Shown here piece after piece: positions 17,824 to 26,573 of a stretch of DNA of 28,327 bases. The stretch spans positions 1 to 28,327 of the forward strand of contig DJBQ01000005.1 of NCBI GenBank assembly GCA_002430125.1, written 5' to 3'. Position 1 is the stretch's first letter. Every line of letters begins with the position of its first letter. A model generated the notes under the pieces. That model did not search any database and was not told the DNA's origin. It was given only the letters and a program-made list of their open reading frames with translations. The translations under genes were made by a program, and so were the position numbers. This DNA is from Rhodobacterales bacterium UBA5972. GTDB lineage: Bacteria; Pseudomonadota; Alphaproteobacteria; Rhodobacterales; Rhodobacteraceae.

Positions 17824-18396
17824 TTAGCGGGTGGTGATCCGCTGGACGGCGTGGTCATCCAGCAAGCTGTCGATCAGGATGCGGTCCTGTCTGCTGAGGG
17901 GCGTGGTGCGCGGATAGATCGGGTGAGCGCGGTCATTCAGAACCGGTGCGTCCCAGCCATCGGTGCTGGTGAAAAACGCTTGCGCGCCTTCCTGGCCGAA
18001 AATCTGGCGATAGCCGGACACCACCGTATCAAGATAGCTGAGCAGGATCGGGTGGCGGGTTGAGGGCGGCGCGTCATTGGCCGTCGAGGTTTTGTAAACC
18101 TCGACGGTGATCGGATGGGGGTGGTCGTGATGGATCAGTTCAGGCGCCACCAACAGGCGGTCGTAAGCGGCTTCGCGCAGATCAAGGGCGGCCCAATCGC
18201 CGTTTGGCACGGCGGCGATAAGGCCTGCGATAATGTGGCCGGGGGCCTGTTCGACCGTCAGATAAGCGACGTCGCGCAAAGATGTGTGCCGCCAGCGCCG
18301 CCTGAAGCCGGACAGATGCGCGGTACGGGTATCCGGATAGCTGTGGGTTGCCGTATTCACCAGCGAACCATAGCCAAAGAAATGCGGATCGGACAT
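17824..18396 (-). CDS. Gamma-glutamylcyclotransferase-like protein
   Basis: Protein of the AIG2/GGCT fold, members of which release 5-oxoproline from gamma-glutamyl compounds. The diagnostic N-terminal FFGYGSLVN (residues 6-14) forms the substrate-binding loop. The usual strand/helix pattern follows, with HLSGFRRRWRHTSL and the hydrophobic VAYLTVEQAPGHIIAGLIAAV. Length is 190 residues. The start at 18396 is firm because AGGAGG lies just upstream of it. It is convergent with gltX and divergent from the glycine riboswitch. The substrate is not certain, and the C-terminal half is less conserved in my memory of the family. Confidence 0.85.
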   Translation of the reverse strand: MSDPHFFGYGSLVNTATHSYPDTRTAHLSGFRRRWRHTSLRDVAYLTVEQAPGHIIAGLIAAVPNGDWAALDLREAAYDRLLVAPELIHHDHPHPITVEVYKTSTANDAPPSTRHPILLSYLDTVVSGYRQIFGQEGAQAFFTSTDGWDAPVLNDRAHPIYPRTTPLSRQDRILIDSLLDDHAVQRITTR

Positions 18397-18455
18397 GCGG
18401 GGCCTCCTGTTTGCTGTGGTGGTATAAGGAAGTCTTTGATCCGAGTACAAGTCGG

Positions 18456-18484
18456 TTGCCAGCGGATTTTCGGCATACTAGGGT
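18456..18484 (+). promoter_or_regulatory. Candidate promoter of the gcv operon
   Basis: TTGCCA (18456-18461) and TAGGGT (18479-18484) are separated by 17 bases. This would start transcription near 18490, immediately before the first glycine aptamer. The fit to the sigma-70 consensus is modest, but the position relative to the riboswitch is right. Confidence 0.4.
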
Positions 18485-18494
18485 GTACAAATCA

Positions 18495-18655
18495 GGATCG
18501 GGAGAATCGGGCGCAAGTTCGATGCCGAAGGAGCAACCGCCCCGGAAACTCTCAGGCCACAGGACCGGCTCTGGTTACGACACTCTGGAGAGACTTCGGA
18601 CAGGATCCGGGGCGCCGAAGGGATAACGATCTCAGGCCAATGAACAGGGGGGGCA
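18495..18655 (+). promoter_or_regulatory. Tandem glycine riboswitch controlling gcvT-gcvH-gcvP
   Basis: Two glycine aptamers in a row. The first runs from about 18495 to 18568, with GGGAGAATCGGGCGC, then GCCGAAGGAGCAACCGCC and the conserved CTCAGGCCACAGGACCG end. The second runs from about 18580 to 18655, with CTCTGGAGAGACTTCGG, then GGCGCCGAAGGGATAACGATCTCAGGCCAATGAACAGGGGG. The paired GCCGAAGG and CTCAGGCC-A cores are the hallmark of this RNA class. A short linker joins the aptamers, as in known tandem forms. Known members turn on gcv genes when glycine is plentiful. The gcvT start lies about 80 bases after the second aptamer. I see no strong terminator in between, so translation control or a less obvious switch is possible. 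Confidence 0.93.
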
Positions 18656-18733
18656 TCGCAGCGCGGGATTTTCCGCGTGGTTGACGATGCCGGATATGCT
18701 TTTGCCGCAGACCCGGACCGTTTGGGGATTTGG

Positions 18734-19864
18734 ATGAGCGACTTAAAGCGCACGGCTTTGTTTGATTTGCATGTGGAATTAGGGGCCAAAATGGTGGCCT
18801 TTGCCGGCTATGATATGCCGGTGCAGTATCCTTTGGGGGTGTTGAAGGAACATCTGCACTGTCGTGCCGCGGCGGGGTTGTTTGATGTGAGCCACATGGG
18901 GCAAGTGATTTTGCGGTCGCGCTCCGGGGTCCTGGCCGATGCAGCACTGGCGCTGGAAACTCTGGTGCCGGTGGATGTGCTGGGGATTGCGGCAGGGCGT
19001 CAGCGTTACGGGTTTTTCACCAATGAAGGTGGCGGGATTTTGGACGATCTGATGATTGCCAATCGCGGCGATCATTTGTTTCTGGTGGTGAATGCTGGCT
19101 GCAAGGACGCGGATTTCGCGCATATGGCGGCGCATTTGAGCGAGGTTTGCACGCTGGAAATGGTTGAGGGCCGCAGTCTGCTGGCACTGCAGGGCCCGGC
19201 GGCGGAAATGGCCTTGGCGCGGTTGGTGCCGGGTGTGGCGGATATGCGGTTCATGGACGTGGCAGTTCTGGATATGGGCGGGGTTGACCTGTGGGTGTCA
19301 CGGTCCGGCTATACCGGCGAGGACGGTTATGAAATCTCGGTGCCAGACGGGGCGGTGGCAGATTTTGCCCGTGCTTTGCTGGCGATGAACGAGGTCGAGG
19401 CGATTGGCCTTGGGGCCAGGGATTCTCTGCGGCTTGAGGCGGGGTTGTGCCTTTATGGCAGCGATATTGACGAAGGCACCTCGCCGGTTGAGGGGGCTTT
19501 GAGCTGGGCGATCCAGAAGCTGCGGCGCACCGGTGGCGCGCGGGCTGGCGGGTTTCCGGGCGCTGCGCGGATTTTGGATGAGCTGACTGGTGGGGCTGTG
19601 CGCAAACGTGTTGGCTTGCAGCCCGAGGGGCGCGCGCCGATGCGTGGCCACACGGTGCTGTTTGCCGATCAGACCAGTTCGGAACCGATTGGCGAAGTGA
19701 CCTCGGGCGGGTTTGGCCCAACGATCGAGGGGCCGATGTCGATGGGCTATGTTTCGGCGCAAAACGCGGCAATCGGCACGGTGATCTATGCGGATGTGCG
19801 CGGCAAACGCTTGCCTGCGACGGTTGTCCGAATGCCCTTTAACCCTGCAAATTTCAAACGTTAA
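18734..19864 (+). CDS. gcvT: Glycine cleavage system T protein (aminomethyltransferase)
   Basis: T protein of the glycine cleavage complex. It moves the aminomethyl carbon from lipoyl H protein to tetrahydrofolate, releasing ammonia. The start [32 protein letters not shown] and the [11 protein letters not shown] stretch are diagnostic. Folate and substrate-binding features include [13 protein letters not shown] and [20 protein letters not shown]. The C-terminal barrel has [21 protein letters not shown]. Start ATG 18734 is preferred because it gives the family N-terminus; the frame stays open back to a GTG at 18677 near the riboswitch. Length is 376 residues. It leads the gcvT-gcvH-gcvP operon behind the riboswitch. 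Confidence 0.95.
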   Translation: MSDLKRTALFDLHVELGAKMVAFAGYDMPVQYPLGVLKEHLHCRAAAGLFDVSHMGQVILRSRSGVLADAALALETLVPVDVLGIAAGRQRYGFFTNEGGGILDDLMIANRGDHLFLVVNAGCKDADFAHMAAHLSEVCTLEMVEGRSLLALQGPAAEMALARLVPGVADMRFMDVAVLDMGGVDLWVSRSGYTGEDGYEISVPDGAVADFARALLAMNEVEAIGLGARDSLRLEAGLCLYGSDIDEGTSPVEGALSWAIQKLRRTGGARAGGFPGAARILDELTGGAVRKRVGLQPEGRAPMRGHTVLFADQTSSEPIGEVTSGGFGPTIEGPMSMGYVSAQNAAIGTVIYADVRGKRLPATVVRMPFNPANFKR

Positions 19865-19880
19865 CGACTGGAGAACTAAC

Positions 19881-20240
19881 ATGAAATTCACCGAAGAACA
19901 TGAATGGCTGTTGCCCGAGGGCGATCTGGTGGTTGTCGGGATTACCGAACATGCGGCGACCGCTTTGGGCGATCTGGTGTTTGTGGAACTGCCCGAAATC
20001 GGCATGAACGTGGTTAAAGACGACGAGATTTGTGTGATCGAAAGTGTCAAGGCGGCCTCGGACATTCTGGCACCGATTGACGGCGAGATTGTCGAGGTGA
20101 ACAGTGCGCTTGTCGATAATCCGACGCTGGTCAATGAGGACCCGATGGGGGCTGCCTGGTTTTTCAAGATGAAGCCTGCCAACATGGCCGATCTGGACGA
20201 GATGCTGGACGAAGACGAATATAAAGCGCTGGTTGAGTGA
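19881..20240 (+). CDS. gcvH: Glycine cleavage system H protein (lipoyl carrier)
   Basis: Small lipoylated shuttle protein that carries the aminomethyl group between the P and T proteins. [10 protein letters not shown] is the standard N-terminus, [22 protein letters not shown] is the family core, and the lipoyl lysine is K57 in [12 protein letters not shown]. Length is 119 residues. ATG 19881 follows GGAG at a good distance and lies 16 bases after the gcvT stop, in one operon. Confidence 0.97.
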   Translation: MKFTEEHEWLLPEGDLVVVGITEHAATALGDLVFVELPEIGMNVVKDDEICVIESVKAASDILAPIDGEIVEVNSALVDNPTLVNEDPMGAAWFFKMKPANMADLDEMLDEDEYKALVE

Positions 20241-20262
20241 TCGACGCGGTCGGTTCGGCGAA

Positions 20263-20290
20263 CCAATAAGCCGGTCGACCGGTTTATTGG
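20263..20290. repeat. 28-base near-perfect palindrome between gcvH and gcvP
   Basis: CCAATAA-g-CCGGTCGACCGG-t-TTATTGG is symmetrical except for one G/T pair, which can wobble in RNA. As RNA it could form a long, almost loop-free hairpin 23 bases after the gcvH stop. It is not followed by a T-run, so a processing or stability element within the operon is more likely than a terminator. A protein-binding operator is an alternative. Confidence 0.6.
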
Positions 20291-20324
20291 CCCGAAGCCT
20301 TGATGTCGCACAGAAAACCAGCGG

Positions 20325-20343
20325 CCCCGGATCAGGTCCGGGG
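20325..20343. repeat. Inverted repeat CCCCGGA-tcagg-TCCGGGG
   Basis: Seven-base perfect stem with a five-base loop, 29 bases before the gcvP start. Elements of the form CCCGGATCAGGTCCGGGG are, from memory, frequent dispersed intergenic repeats in alphaproteobacteria. It may shape the mRNA around the gcvP ribosome binding site. Confidence 0.5.
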
Positions 20344-20371
20344 CGCCGCAACCTGAATAATGGAGTGCCAA

Positions 20372-23224
20372 ATGACGTTCGAGCCTACAGAATACCTGCC
20401 ATATGATTTTGCAAACCGTCGCCATATTGGGCCATCTCCCAAAGAGATGCAGGCGATGTTCAAGGTGCTAGAGGTCAGGGATCTGGACCACCTGATCGAC
20501 CAGACTGTGCCGGAAAGTATCCGCCAAAAAGCGCCGCTGGAATGGGAGCGCGCGAAATCGGAACGCGAGATGCTGTTTCACATGCGCGAAGTGGCGCGCA
20601 AGAACGCGCATATGACCAGCCTGATCGGGCAGGGCTATTACGGCACCGTGACACCGCCCGCGATCCAGCGCAATATTCTGGAAAATCCGGCCTGGTACAC
20701 GGCTTACACGCCTTATCAGCCGGAAATCAGCCAAGGCCGGCTTGAGGCTTTGTTGAACTTTCAGACGATGATTTCTGATCTGACCGGGCTTGAGATTGCC
20801 AACGCCTCGTTGCTGGATGAGGCGACGGCTTGTGCCGAGGCAATGGCGATGGCGCAGCGGGTGGCCAAATCAAAGGCCAAGGCGTTTTTTGTCGATGAAA
20901 ACTGTCATCCGCAGAATATCGAAGTGATGAAAACCCGCGCAGCCCCGATTGGGATCGAGATCATTGTCGGTGATCCGGAAACCGATCTGGACGCTGAAAA
21001 AGTGTTTGGCGCGATCTTTCAATATCCCGGAACCTATGGGTTTTTACGCGATTTCAGCCAGCCGATTGCGGCCCTGCATGCGGCCAAAGCCATTGGGATT
21101 ATTACGGCTGATCCACTGGCCCTGACGCTGCTGAAAGAACCCGGCGAAATGGGGGCGGATATCGCTGTGGGCTCAACCCAGCGGTTTGGCGTACCCGAAG
21201 GTTACGGAGGGCCACATGCGGCCTATATGGCGACCAAGGACGCCTATAAGCGTTCGATGCCGGGGCGGATCGTTGGCATCTCCATCGACAGCCACGGCAA
21301 CCGCGCTTACCGGCTGGCGCTGCAAACCCGCGAGCAACATATCCGGCGCGAAAAGGCCACCAGCAATGTCTGCACGGCGCAGGCTTTGTTGGCGGTGATG
21401 GCCAGCTTTTATGCGGTGATGCACGGACCTGAGGGGCTGAAGGCGATTGCCCAGCGGATACATCGCAAGACCGTGCGGCTGGCCAAGGGGTTGGAAAGCA
21501 TTGGCCTGAAAATCGAGCAGGAACATTTCTTTGACACGATCACGGTTGACGTCGGGGCGATGCAGAATGTGATCATGAAGTCGGCGGTGGATGAAGGGAT
21601 CAACCTACGCCGGGTTGGTAAAAGTCGCATCGGTATTTCGATGGATGAACGCACGCGACCTGCAACGATCGAGGCGGTGTGGCGGGCGTTTGGCATTGAC
21701 CGGCAAGCCAATGATCTGATTGCTGAATACCGTATCCCGGATGCCTTGCTGCGGCGGACGAAGTATCTGCAACATCAGGTTTTTCACATGAACCGCGCCG
21801 AAAGCGAAATGATGCGCTATATGCGGCGTTTGGCGGATCGTGATCTGGCGCTTGACCGCGCGATGATCCCGCTGGGGTCGTGTACGATGAAGCTGAACGC
21901 AGCAGCGGAAATGATCCCGCTATCCTGGCCCGAACTTAGCCAAATTCACCCGTTCGTGCCCGAAGATCAGGCGCTGGGCTATAAGGAAATGATCGACGAT
22001 CTGGGCGCAAAGCTGTGCCAGATCACCGGCTATGACGCGATGTCGATGCAGAGCAATTCGGGCGCGCAGGGCGAATATGCCGGGCTGCTGACGATTGCCG
22101 CCTGGCACCGTTCACGCGGTGACGGGCATCGCAACATCTGTCTTATTCCAATGTCAGCGCATGGCACCAATCCGGCCAGCGCGCAGATGGTGGGGATGGT
22201 GGTTGTGGTGGTCAGTACCGCGGAAAACGGTGATATTGATCTGGACGATTTTCGTACCAAGGCCGAACTGCATTCCGCCAATCTGGCGGCGTGCATGATC
22301 ACCTATCCCTCGACGCATGGGGTGTTCGAGGAAACGGTGAAAGAGATCTGCGATATCACTCATACGCATGGCGGGCAGGTCTATATTGACGGGGCCAACA
22401 TGAACGCGATGGTCGGGCTGGTGAAGCCCGGTGAAATTGGCGGCGATGTCAGCCATTTGAACCTGCACAAGACCTTCGCGATCCCGCATGGCGGCGGCGG
22501 GCCGGGCATGGGGCCGATTGGCGTGAAGGCGCATCTGGCGCCGTTTCTGCCGGGTGACCCGCGTGGCGGTGGGGCAGAAGGGCCGGTGTCGGCAGCGCCT
22601 TATGGGTCGGGGTCAATTCTGGCTATCTCGTGGGCCTATTGCATGTTGATGGGCGGGCCGGGGATGACACAGGCCACCAAGGTTGCGATCCTGAACGCCA
22701 ATTATATCGCGGCCCGGCTGAAGGGGGCGTTTGAGGTGCTGTACAAAGGCCCGCAGGGACGGGTTGCGCATGAATGTATCCTGGACACGCGGCCCTTGAA
22801 GGACGATGGCGGAGTGACGGTTGACGATATCGCCAAGCGTCTGATGGATTGCGGCTTTCATGCCCCAACCATGAGCTTTCCGGTTGTCGGCACCCTGATG
22901 ATCGAACCGACTGAAAGTGAGACCAAGGCCGAACTTGACCGGTTCTGTGACGCAATGCTGGCGATCCGCGAAGAGGCGCGCGACATTGCCGAAGGGCGGA
23001 TTGATCCGGAAAACAACCCACTGAAAAACGCACCACATACGGTTGAAGACCTGATCGGCGACTGGGACCGGCCATATAGCCGCGAACAGGGGTGCTTTCC
23101 GCCGGGGGCGTTTCGGGTGGACAAATACTGGCCGCCGGTTAACCGCGTTGATAACGCGTATGGCGATCGCAACCTGATCTGCATCTGCCCGCCGATGGAA
23201 GATTATCAGGACGCCGCCGAGTAA
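20372..23224 (+). CDS. gcvP: Glycine dehydrogenase (decarboxylating), P protein
   Basis: PLP enzyme that decarboxylates glycine and passes the aminomethyl group to lipoyl H protein. It is the single-chain form, 950 residues, combining the two halves that are split in some bacteria. The N-terminal half shows [32 protein letters not shown] and [14 protein letters not shown]. The C-terminal half has the PLP-lysine motif [21 protein letters not shown] with K700, and near the end [23 protein letters not shown] 20372 is chosen: GGAG lies six bases upstream, while the alternative ATG at 20360 overlaps that site. It is separated from gcvH by about 130 bases with two inverted repeats, yet is clearly part of the operon. 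No damage seen. Confidence 0.97.
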   Translation: MTFEPTEYLPYDFANRRHIGPSPKEMQAMFKVLEVRDLDHLIDQTVPESIRQKAPLEWERAKSEREMLFHMREVARKNAHMTSLIGQGYYGTVTPPAIQRNILENPAWYTAYTPYQPEISQGRLEALLNFQTMISDLTGLEIANASLLDEATACAEAMAMAQRVAKSKAKAFFVDENCHPQNIEVMKTRAAPIGIEIIVGDPETDLDAEKVFGAIFQYPGTYGFLRDFSQPIAALHAAKAIGIITADPLALTLLKEPGEMGADIAVGSTQRFGVPEGYGGPHAAYMATKDAYKRSMPGRIVGISIDSHGNRAYRLALQTREQHIRREKATSNVCTAQALLAVMASFYAVMHGPEGLKAIAQRIHRKTVRLAKGLESIGLKIEQEHFFDTITVDVGAMQNVIMKSAVDEGINLRRVGKSRIGISMDERTRPATIEAVWRAFGIDRQANDLIAEYRIPDALLRRTKYLQHQVFHMNRAESEMMRYMRRLADRDLALDRAMIPLGSCTMKLNAAAEMIPLSWPELSQIHPFVPEDQALGYKEMIDDLGAKLCQITGYDAMSMQSNSGAQGEYAGLLTIAAWHRSRGDGHRNICLIPMSAHGTNPASAQMVGMVVVVVSTAENGDIDLDDFRTKAELHSANLAACMITYPSTHGVFEETVKEICDITHTHGGQVYIDGANMNAMVGLVKPGEIGGDVSHLNLHKTFAIPHGGGGPGMGPIGVKAHLAPFLPGDPRGGGAEGPVSAAPYGSGSILAISWAYCMLMGGPGMTQATKVAILNANYIAARLKGAFEVLYKGPQGRVAHECILDTRPLKDDGGVTVDDIAKRLMDCGFHAPTMSFPVVGTLMIEPTESETKAELDRFCDAMLAIREEARDIAEGRIDPENNPLKNAPHTVEDLIGDWDRPYSREQGCFPPGAFRVDKYWPPVNRVDNAYGDRNLICICPPMEDYQDAAE

Positions 23225-23242
23225 TGACACTGTGGCTGAAAG

Positions 23243-23276
23243 GCAGCGCCGGGCTGAAATCACTGCCCGGTGCTGC
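23243..23276 (+). terminator. Strong hairpin after gcvP
   Basis: GCAGCGCCGGG pairs fully with CCCGGTGCTGC (one G-T wobble) around a 12-base loop, starting 19 bases after the gcvP stop. No T-run follows, so it may mark a factor-dependent end or protect the 3' end of the operon mRNA. Confidence 0.45.
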
Positions 23277-23330
23277 AGACGAACCTGAACGCATTCCAGT
23301 TTCATCTGATTGACGGGCCATCTGAGCATC

Positions 23331-23359
23331 TTGAACAGCCTTTGTGCGGCTCTTATATA
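23331..23359 (+). promoter_or_regulatory. Candidate promoter of trxC
   Basis: TTGAAC (23331-23336) and TATATA (23354-23359) with a 17-base spacer, 33 bases before the chosen trxC start. This is the clearest sigma-70-like promoter in the window. Confidence 0.5.
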
Positions 23360-23391
23360 TTAGAGAAATGGAATATATAGGGGCCGTGCAA

Positions 23392-23835
23392 ATGGATGCC
23401 AAGAAACTGACCTGCCTGTCTTGTGGTGCGATCAACCGGGTCGCTGGCGATAAGGTCTCAGCCGGGCCAAAGTGCGGCGTTTGCGGTGCCAAGTTGGCGG
23501 ATGGCCATGTCGCGGAACTCGATCCCAAGGTCTTGTATAAGGCCGAGGGTAACGATCAGCTGCCGCTGGTCGTAGATTTCTGGGCCCCGTGGTGTGGGCC
23601 TTGCCGGATGATGGCACCGGAATTCGCCAAGGCAGCACAAGCGCTTAAGGGCAATGTGCGGTTCGCCAAGATCAATACGGAACAATATCCCGCGGTGTCG
23701 CAAAAGCATGGTATCCGGGGCATTCCGCTGATGATCGTCTACCAGAACGGTAAGGAAATCGCCCGCCAAGCCGGGGCAATGCCCGCCCAGCAAATCGAAG
23801 GGTTTCTGCGCGCCAAGACCGGGGTTTCGGCCTGA
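23392..23835 (+). CDS. trxC: Thioredoxin 2 (zinc-finger thioredoxin)
   Basis: Cytosolic disulphide reductase with an extra N-terminal zinc-binding segment. Two CxxC pairs, CLSCG and CGVCG, lie within the first 30 residues. The thioredoxin domain follows with the active site WAPWCGPCRMMAPEF and the cis-proline stretch RGIPLMIVYQNG. Length is 147 residues. ATG 23392 has AGGGG eight bases upstream; the in-frame ATG at 23368 would put extra residues before the zinc segment and lacks a good binding site. It is probably transcribed alone from the promoter described at 23331. Trx2 proteins are often induced by oxidative stress; no such operator is visible here. Confidence 0.94.
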   Translation: MDAKKLTCLSCGAINRVAGDKVSAGPKCGVCGAKLADGHVAELDPKVLYKAEGNDQLPLVVDFWAPWCGPCRMMAPEFAKAAQALKGNVRFAKINTEQYPAVSQKHGIRGIPLMIVYQNGKEIARQAGAMPAQQIEGFLRAKTGVSA

Positions 23836-23929
23836 AATCAACGCCGCTAACGCGCACGATTTGGTGAGCGGCGGCGCTTGGGCTTGAACCTTGGCGTGGC
23901 GGGCGTCATGTGTTGTTTCACAGGGCCAG

Positions 23930-25075
23930 ATGTCCCGGAAATGCGATTGGCACAATATGCATAGCAATGGCAGCGGTGAACTGGTCGTTCTGGTGTTTCA
24001 GGGCGGCGGCGCTTTGGGGGCCTATCAGGCCGGGGCGTTTGAAGCTATGGACGCGGCAGGCATGGCGCCTGATTGGCTGGCAGGGATATCCATCGGGTCG
24101 ATCAATGCCGCGATAATCGCCGGGAACCGCCCGCATGATCGGTTGAATCGCCTGCATGGGTTCTGGAACCGGGTTTCCTCGGGACCGCTTGCCATGATGC
24201 CGGTACTGCCCGGCGTGCCGTATCGCAAGTTCTTTAACGAGGTCGCCGCTGTCGGGGTAATGAACACCGGCGTTCCTGGGTTTTTTACGCCACGCTTTCC
24301 GCCTGCGGCCATGATGCCCGAAGGCGGGGTCGCGGCAACCAGCCATTATTCCACAGCACCTCTGCGTGACAGCCTGCTCGAGTTTGTCGATTTCGAGTAC
24401 CTGAACACCGAAGGCCCGCGCCTGAGCATTGGCGCGGTGGAAGTGGCCACCGGAAACTTTCGCTATTTTGACAGTGCGAAAATGAAGATCGGGCCCGAGC
24501 ATGTTATGGCCAGTAGCGCATTGCCGCCGGGTTTTGCGGCGGTGACTATCAACGGCAAGCAATATTGGGACGGCGGATTGGTGTCCAACACGCCGTTGCA
24601 ATACGTGCTGGAAGACGCCGAGGATCGTGACCTGTGCATCTTTCAGGTTGATCTGTTTTCGGCTCGTGGGGCAGTGCCGCGCAACTTGTCGGACGTGGCG
24701 CATCGCGAAAAGGACATCCGGTTTTCCAGCCGGACCCGGCTGACAACGGATCGATTTCGCGAGAAACACCGCATTGGTGCGGCAGCAGCGCGATTACGCG
24801 ATAAACTGCCCGAGGCGTTGCGCGACGATCCGGATTTGGCGTTTCTGACGGCGGTTGCCCCGGCACGCGCGGTGACATTGGTGCATCTTATCCAGCGGCA
24901 GGTGGCCAGCGAAACCCAATCCAAGTATTACGAGTTTTCCCGCGCGTCGGTGCTGGATCGCTGGGCCGTGGGGGTGGCGGATGCGCGCCTCAGCCTTGGG
25001 CATAAGGATTGGCAGGGCCGGGCGAAGTCGCGTGATCATTTGCAGGTTTTCGATCTTGGTCGAAAAGACCTTTGA
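23930..25075 (+). CDS. Patatin-like phospholipase
   Basis: Serine lipid hydrolase of the patatin fold. Motifs are the oxyanion loop FQGGGALGAYQAGAFEAM, the nucleophile elbow GISIGS (Ser at residue 54 from this start) and the catalytic aspartate in YWDGGLVSNTPL (Asp at about residue 214), so the Ser-Asp dyad is complete. The C-terminal part after DLFSARG has a charged helix-rich region typical of longer bacterial members with an extra C-terminal domain. Three starts compete: TTG 23891, ATG 23930 and ATG 23957. 23930 has AGGG a few bases upstream, but 23957 starts closest to the fold. Length is about 381 residues. It lies upstream of bdhA; a link to membrane lipid turnover or polyhydroxybutyrate use is possible but unproven. 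Confidence 0.88.
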   Translation: MSRKCDWHNMHSNGSGELVVLVFQGGGALGAYQAGAFEAMDAAGMAPDWLAGISIGSINAAIIAGNRPHDRLNRLHGFWNRVSSGPLAMMPVLPGVPYRKFFNEVAAVGVMNTGVPGFFTPRFPPAAMMPEGGVAATSHYSTAPLRDSLLEFVDFEYLNTEGPRLSIGAVEVATGNFRYFDSAKMKIGPEHVMASSALPPGFAAVTINGKQYWDGGLVSNTPLQYVLEDAEDRDLCIFQVDLFSARGAVPRNLSDVAHREKDIRFSSRTRLTTDRFREKHRIGAAAARLRDKLPEALRDDPDLAFLTAVAPARAVTLVHLIQRQVASETQSKYYEFSRASVLDRWAVGVADARLSLGHKDWQGRAKSRDHLQVFDLGRKDL

Positions 25076-25189
25076 GCGGCAATCGGTAGCGAGTGAATTT
25101 GGCGTGGCAGACATTTACCTGCTTGTGAAACCGGACTAGAAACCAGCGCATCGGCATCCGCGCCGCCGCCATACAGAAGGATCAGGAAC

Positions 25190-25972
25190 ATGGATTTGAA
25201 AGACAAGATTTGCATCGTTACCGGGGCTGCCGGCGGGATCGGCAAAGGCATCGCAGCGCGGTATGTAGCGGCCGGGGCAAAGGTGGCCGTGGCGGATTTG
25301 CGCATGGATGCGGCCCAAGCGACCGCCGCTGAACTGACCGCGATGGGGCCGGGTTCGGCGATGGCTGTGGCGATGGATGTGACGGATGAGGATCAGGTCA
25401 ATGCCGGGGTTGCCGCCGTGGTTGCGGCCTGGGGTGGGGTTGATGTGCTGGTGTCAAATGCCGGAGTTCAGATCGTCCACCGGGTCGAGGATTATCCGTT
25501 TTCCGACTGGAAAAAGATGCTGGCGATCCATCTGGACGGGGCGTTTCTGACCTCCAAAGCCTGCTTGCCGCATATGTATGCGGTTGGCGGCGGGACGATT
25601 ATTTTCATGGGCTCGGTGCATTCCAAAGAAGCCTCGCCTTTGAAATCGGCCTATGTGACGGCCAAGCATGGTTTGCTGGGTCTGGCGCGGGTGATTGCCA
25701 AGGAAGGCGGGCCGTTCCGGGTGCGCACTAACGTGATCTGCCCCGGATTTGTGCGCACACCTTTGGTGGAAAAGCAGATCCCGGAACAGGCGAAAAGCCT
25801 TGGGATTTCCGAGGCCGAGGTGGTCAGCAAGGTGATGCTGGGCGGTACGGTGGACGGCGAGTTTACCACGATTGAAGACGTTGCCGAAGTGGCGTTTCTG
25901 TTCGCGGCGTTTCCGACCAATGCGCTGACCGGGCAATCGCTGAATGTCAGCCACGGGTGGAATATCAGCTAA
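25190..25972 (+). CDS. bdhA: 3-Hydroxybutyrate dehydrogenase (SDR family)
   Basis: NAD-dependent short-chain dehydrogenase that interconverts 3-hydroxybutyrate and acetoacetate, a step of polyhydroxybutyrate breakdown. The Rossmann motif is [15 protein letters not shown] occurs in SNAGVQIV, and the catalytic YVTAK gives Y155 and K159. Features favouring 3-hydroxybutyrate dehydrogenase over other SDRs are [44 protein letters not shown] and the C-terminal [11 protein letters not shown]. Length is 260 residues, normal for the family. ATG 25190 is preceded by AAGGA at a good distance. No neighbour for acetoacetate use is visible in the window. Confidence 0.9.
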   Translation: MDLKDKICIVTGAAGGIGKGIAARYVAAGAKVAVADLRMDAAQATAAELTAMGPGSAMAVAMDVTDEDQVNAGVAAVVAAWGGVDVLVSNAGVQIVHRVEDYPFSDWKKMLAIHLDGAFLTSKACLPHMYAVGGGTIIFMGSVHSKEASPLKSAYVTAKHGLLGLARVIAKEGGPFRVRTNVICPGFVRTPLVEKQIPEQAKSLGISEAEVVSKVMLGGTVDGEFTTIEDVAEVAFLFAAFPTNALTGQSLNVSHGWNIS

Positions 25973-26301
25973 GCGCCACGCCTGAAGCCCCGCCGGGCGG
26001 GTGCCGGGCAGGGTTTGGGGTGTCTCGTCAGGTTGGGTCGAAAGAAGGCGGGCCCGCCGATGCGGTTCATGTGCCGAACGGGGTTGATGGCCCCGAAACC
26101 TGTCGATCTGTCGGTTATCCGGCTTGCCCCTCGGAATGTTTACCGTGATGTACGGGGCCGAACCATATTTAAGCGCTTAAGGCGGCGGTTTAGCGGGGGT
26201 GGGTTAAGGCAGGGTTTCAGGGGCGTTCGGTGGTTTGGGGGATTTGGCAACGGTGCGTTCAATCAGACCGGCCCGGTCAGCGCCTGACCCGCAGGCTGGC
26301 A

Positions 26302-26394
26302 GGGGATTGCCTTCAATCCCCGAGAAGAGCTCCCCCAGGAGGGCGCTTCGCTTCCCCCAAGGTCGGGCGCTGACCTTGTGGGGAAGAAGCTCTT
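26302..26394. repeat. Nested hairpin block at the island edge
   Basis: Three nested or adjacent pairings are visible. GGGGATTG-cctt-CAATCCCC is a perfect eight-base stem (26302-26321). AAGAGCT (26325-26331) pairs with AGCTCTT (26388-26394) and encloses the rest. Inside it, CTTCCCCCAAGGTC (26351-26364) pairs with GACCTTG-t-GGGGAAG (26372-26386) around GGGCGCT, a 14-base stem with one bulge. It could be a structured RNA, a strong terminator, or the end of a mobile element. Pairing is seen directly; function is unknown. Confidence 0.6.
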
Positions 26395-26486
26395 GAGTGA
26401 CATTTTATAAAAAAGGATCGATGTTGCCACTTGATAGAGCATAATACGTTCTGTTCTTGAAGTTGTGATGGATGCAATTTTTGCGC

Positions 26487-26515
26487 TTGTTTTGACTAAT
26501 TAGGTCACTTAAAGT
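26487..26515 (+). promoter_or_regulatory. Candidate promoter of the two-gene island
   Basis: TTGTTT (26487-26492) and TAAAGT (26510-26515), 17 bases apart, about 60 bases before the first island gene. A perfect TTGACA at 26535 has no usable -10 at the right distance. Weak evidence. Confidence 0.28.
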
Positions 26516-26573
26516 TGAACTAGGGCGCGCACTATTGACATTTGTTCACTTTATGTTCTAAACGGAGTTTGAA

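Larger units (their letters stand above)
25973..26573. other. 600-base gene-free junction before the AT-rich island
   Basis: No convincing gene on either strand. The first 400 bases are GC-rich and full of inverted repeats: GGCGGGCCCGCC near 26048, TTAAGCGCTTAA at 26169-26180 and GACCGG-c-CCGGTC near 26264, followed by the hairpin block described at 26302-26394. Base composition drops sharply after about 26395, where the AT-rich island starts. Short open frames here lack family features and have no good start sites. Confidence 0.6.

Noticed and set aside
22613..23329. A 238-codon minus-strand frame opposite gcvP
   Set aside because: Composition and residues are those of an antisense reading; gcvP is intact and certain on the other strand.
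25957..26287. Two overlapping open frames of 63 and 90 codons after bdhA
   Set aside because: Arginine- and glycine-rich readings of GC-rich repeat DNA without start signals or family features.
26535..26557. Perfect TTGACA near the first island gene as a -35 box
   Set aside because: The only -10-like sequences lie 11 or 15 bases away, and the second would start transcription at or after the ribosome binding site.
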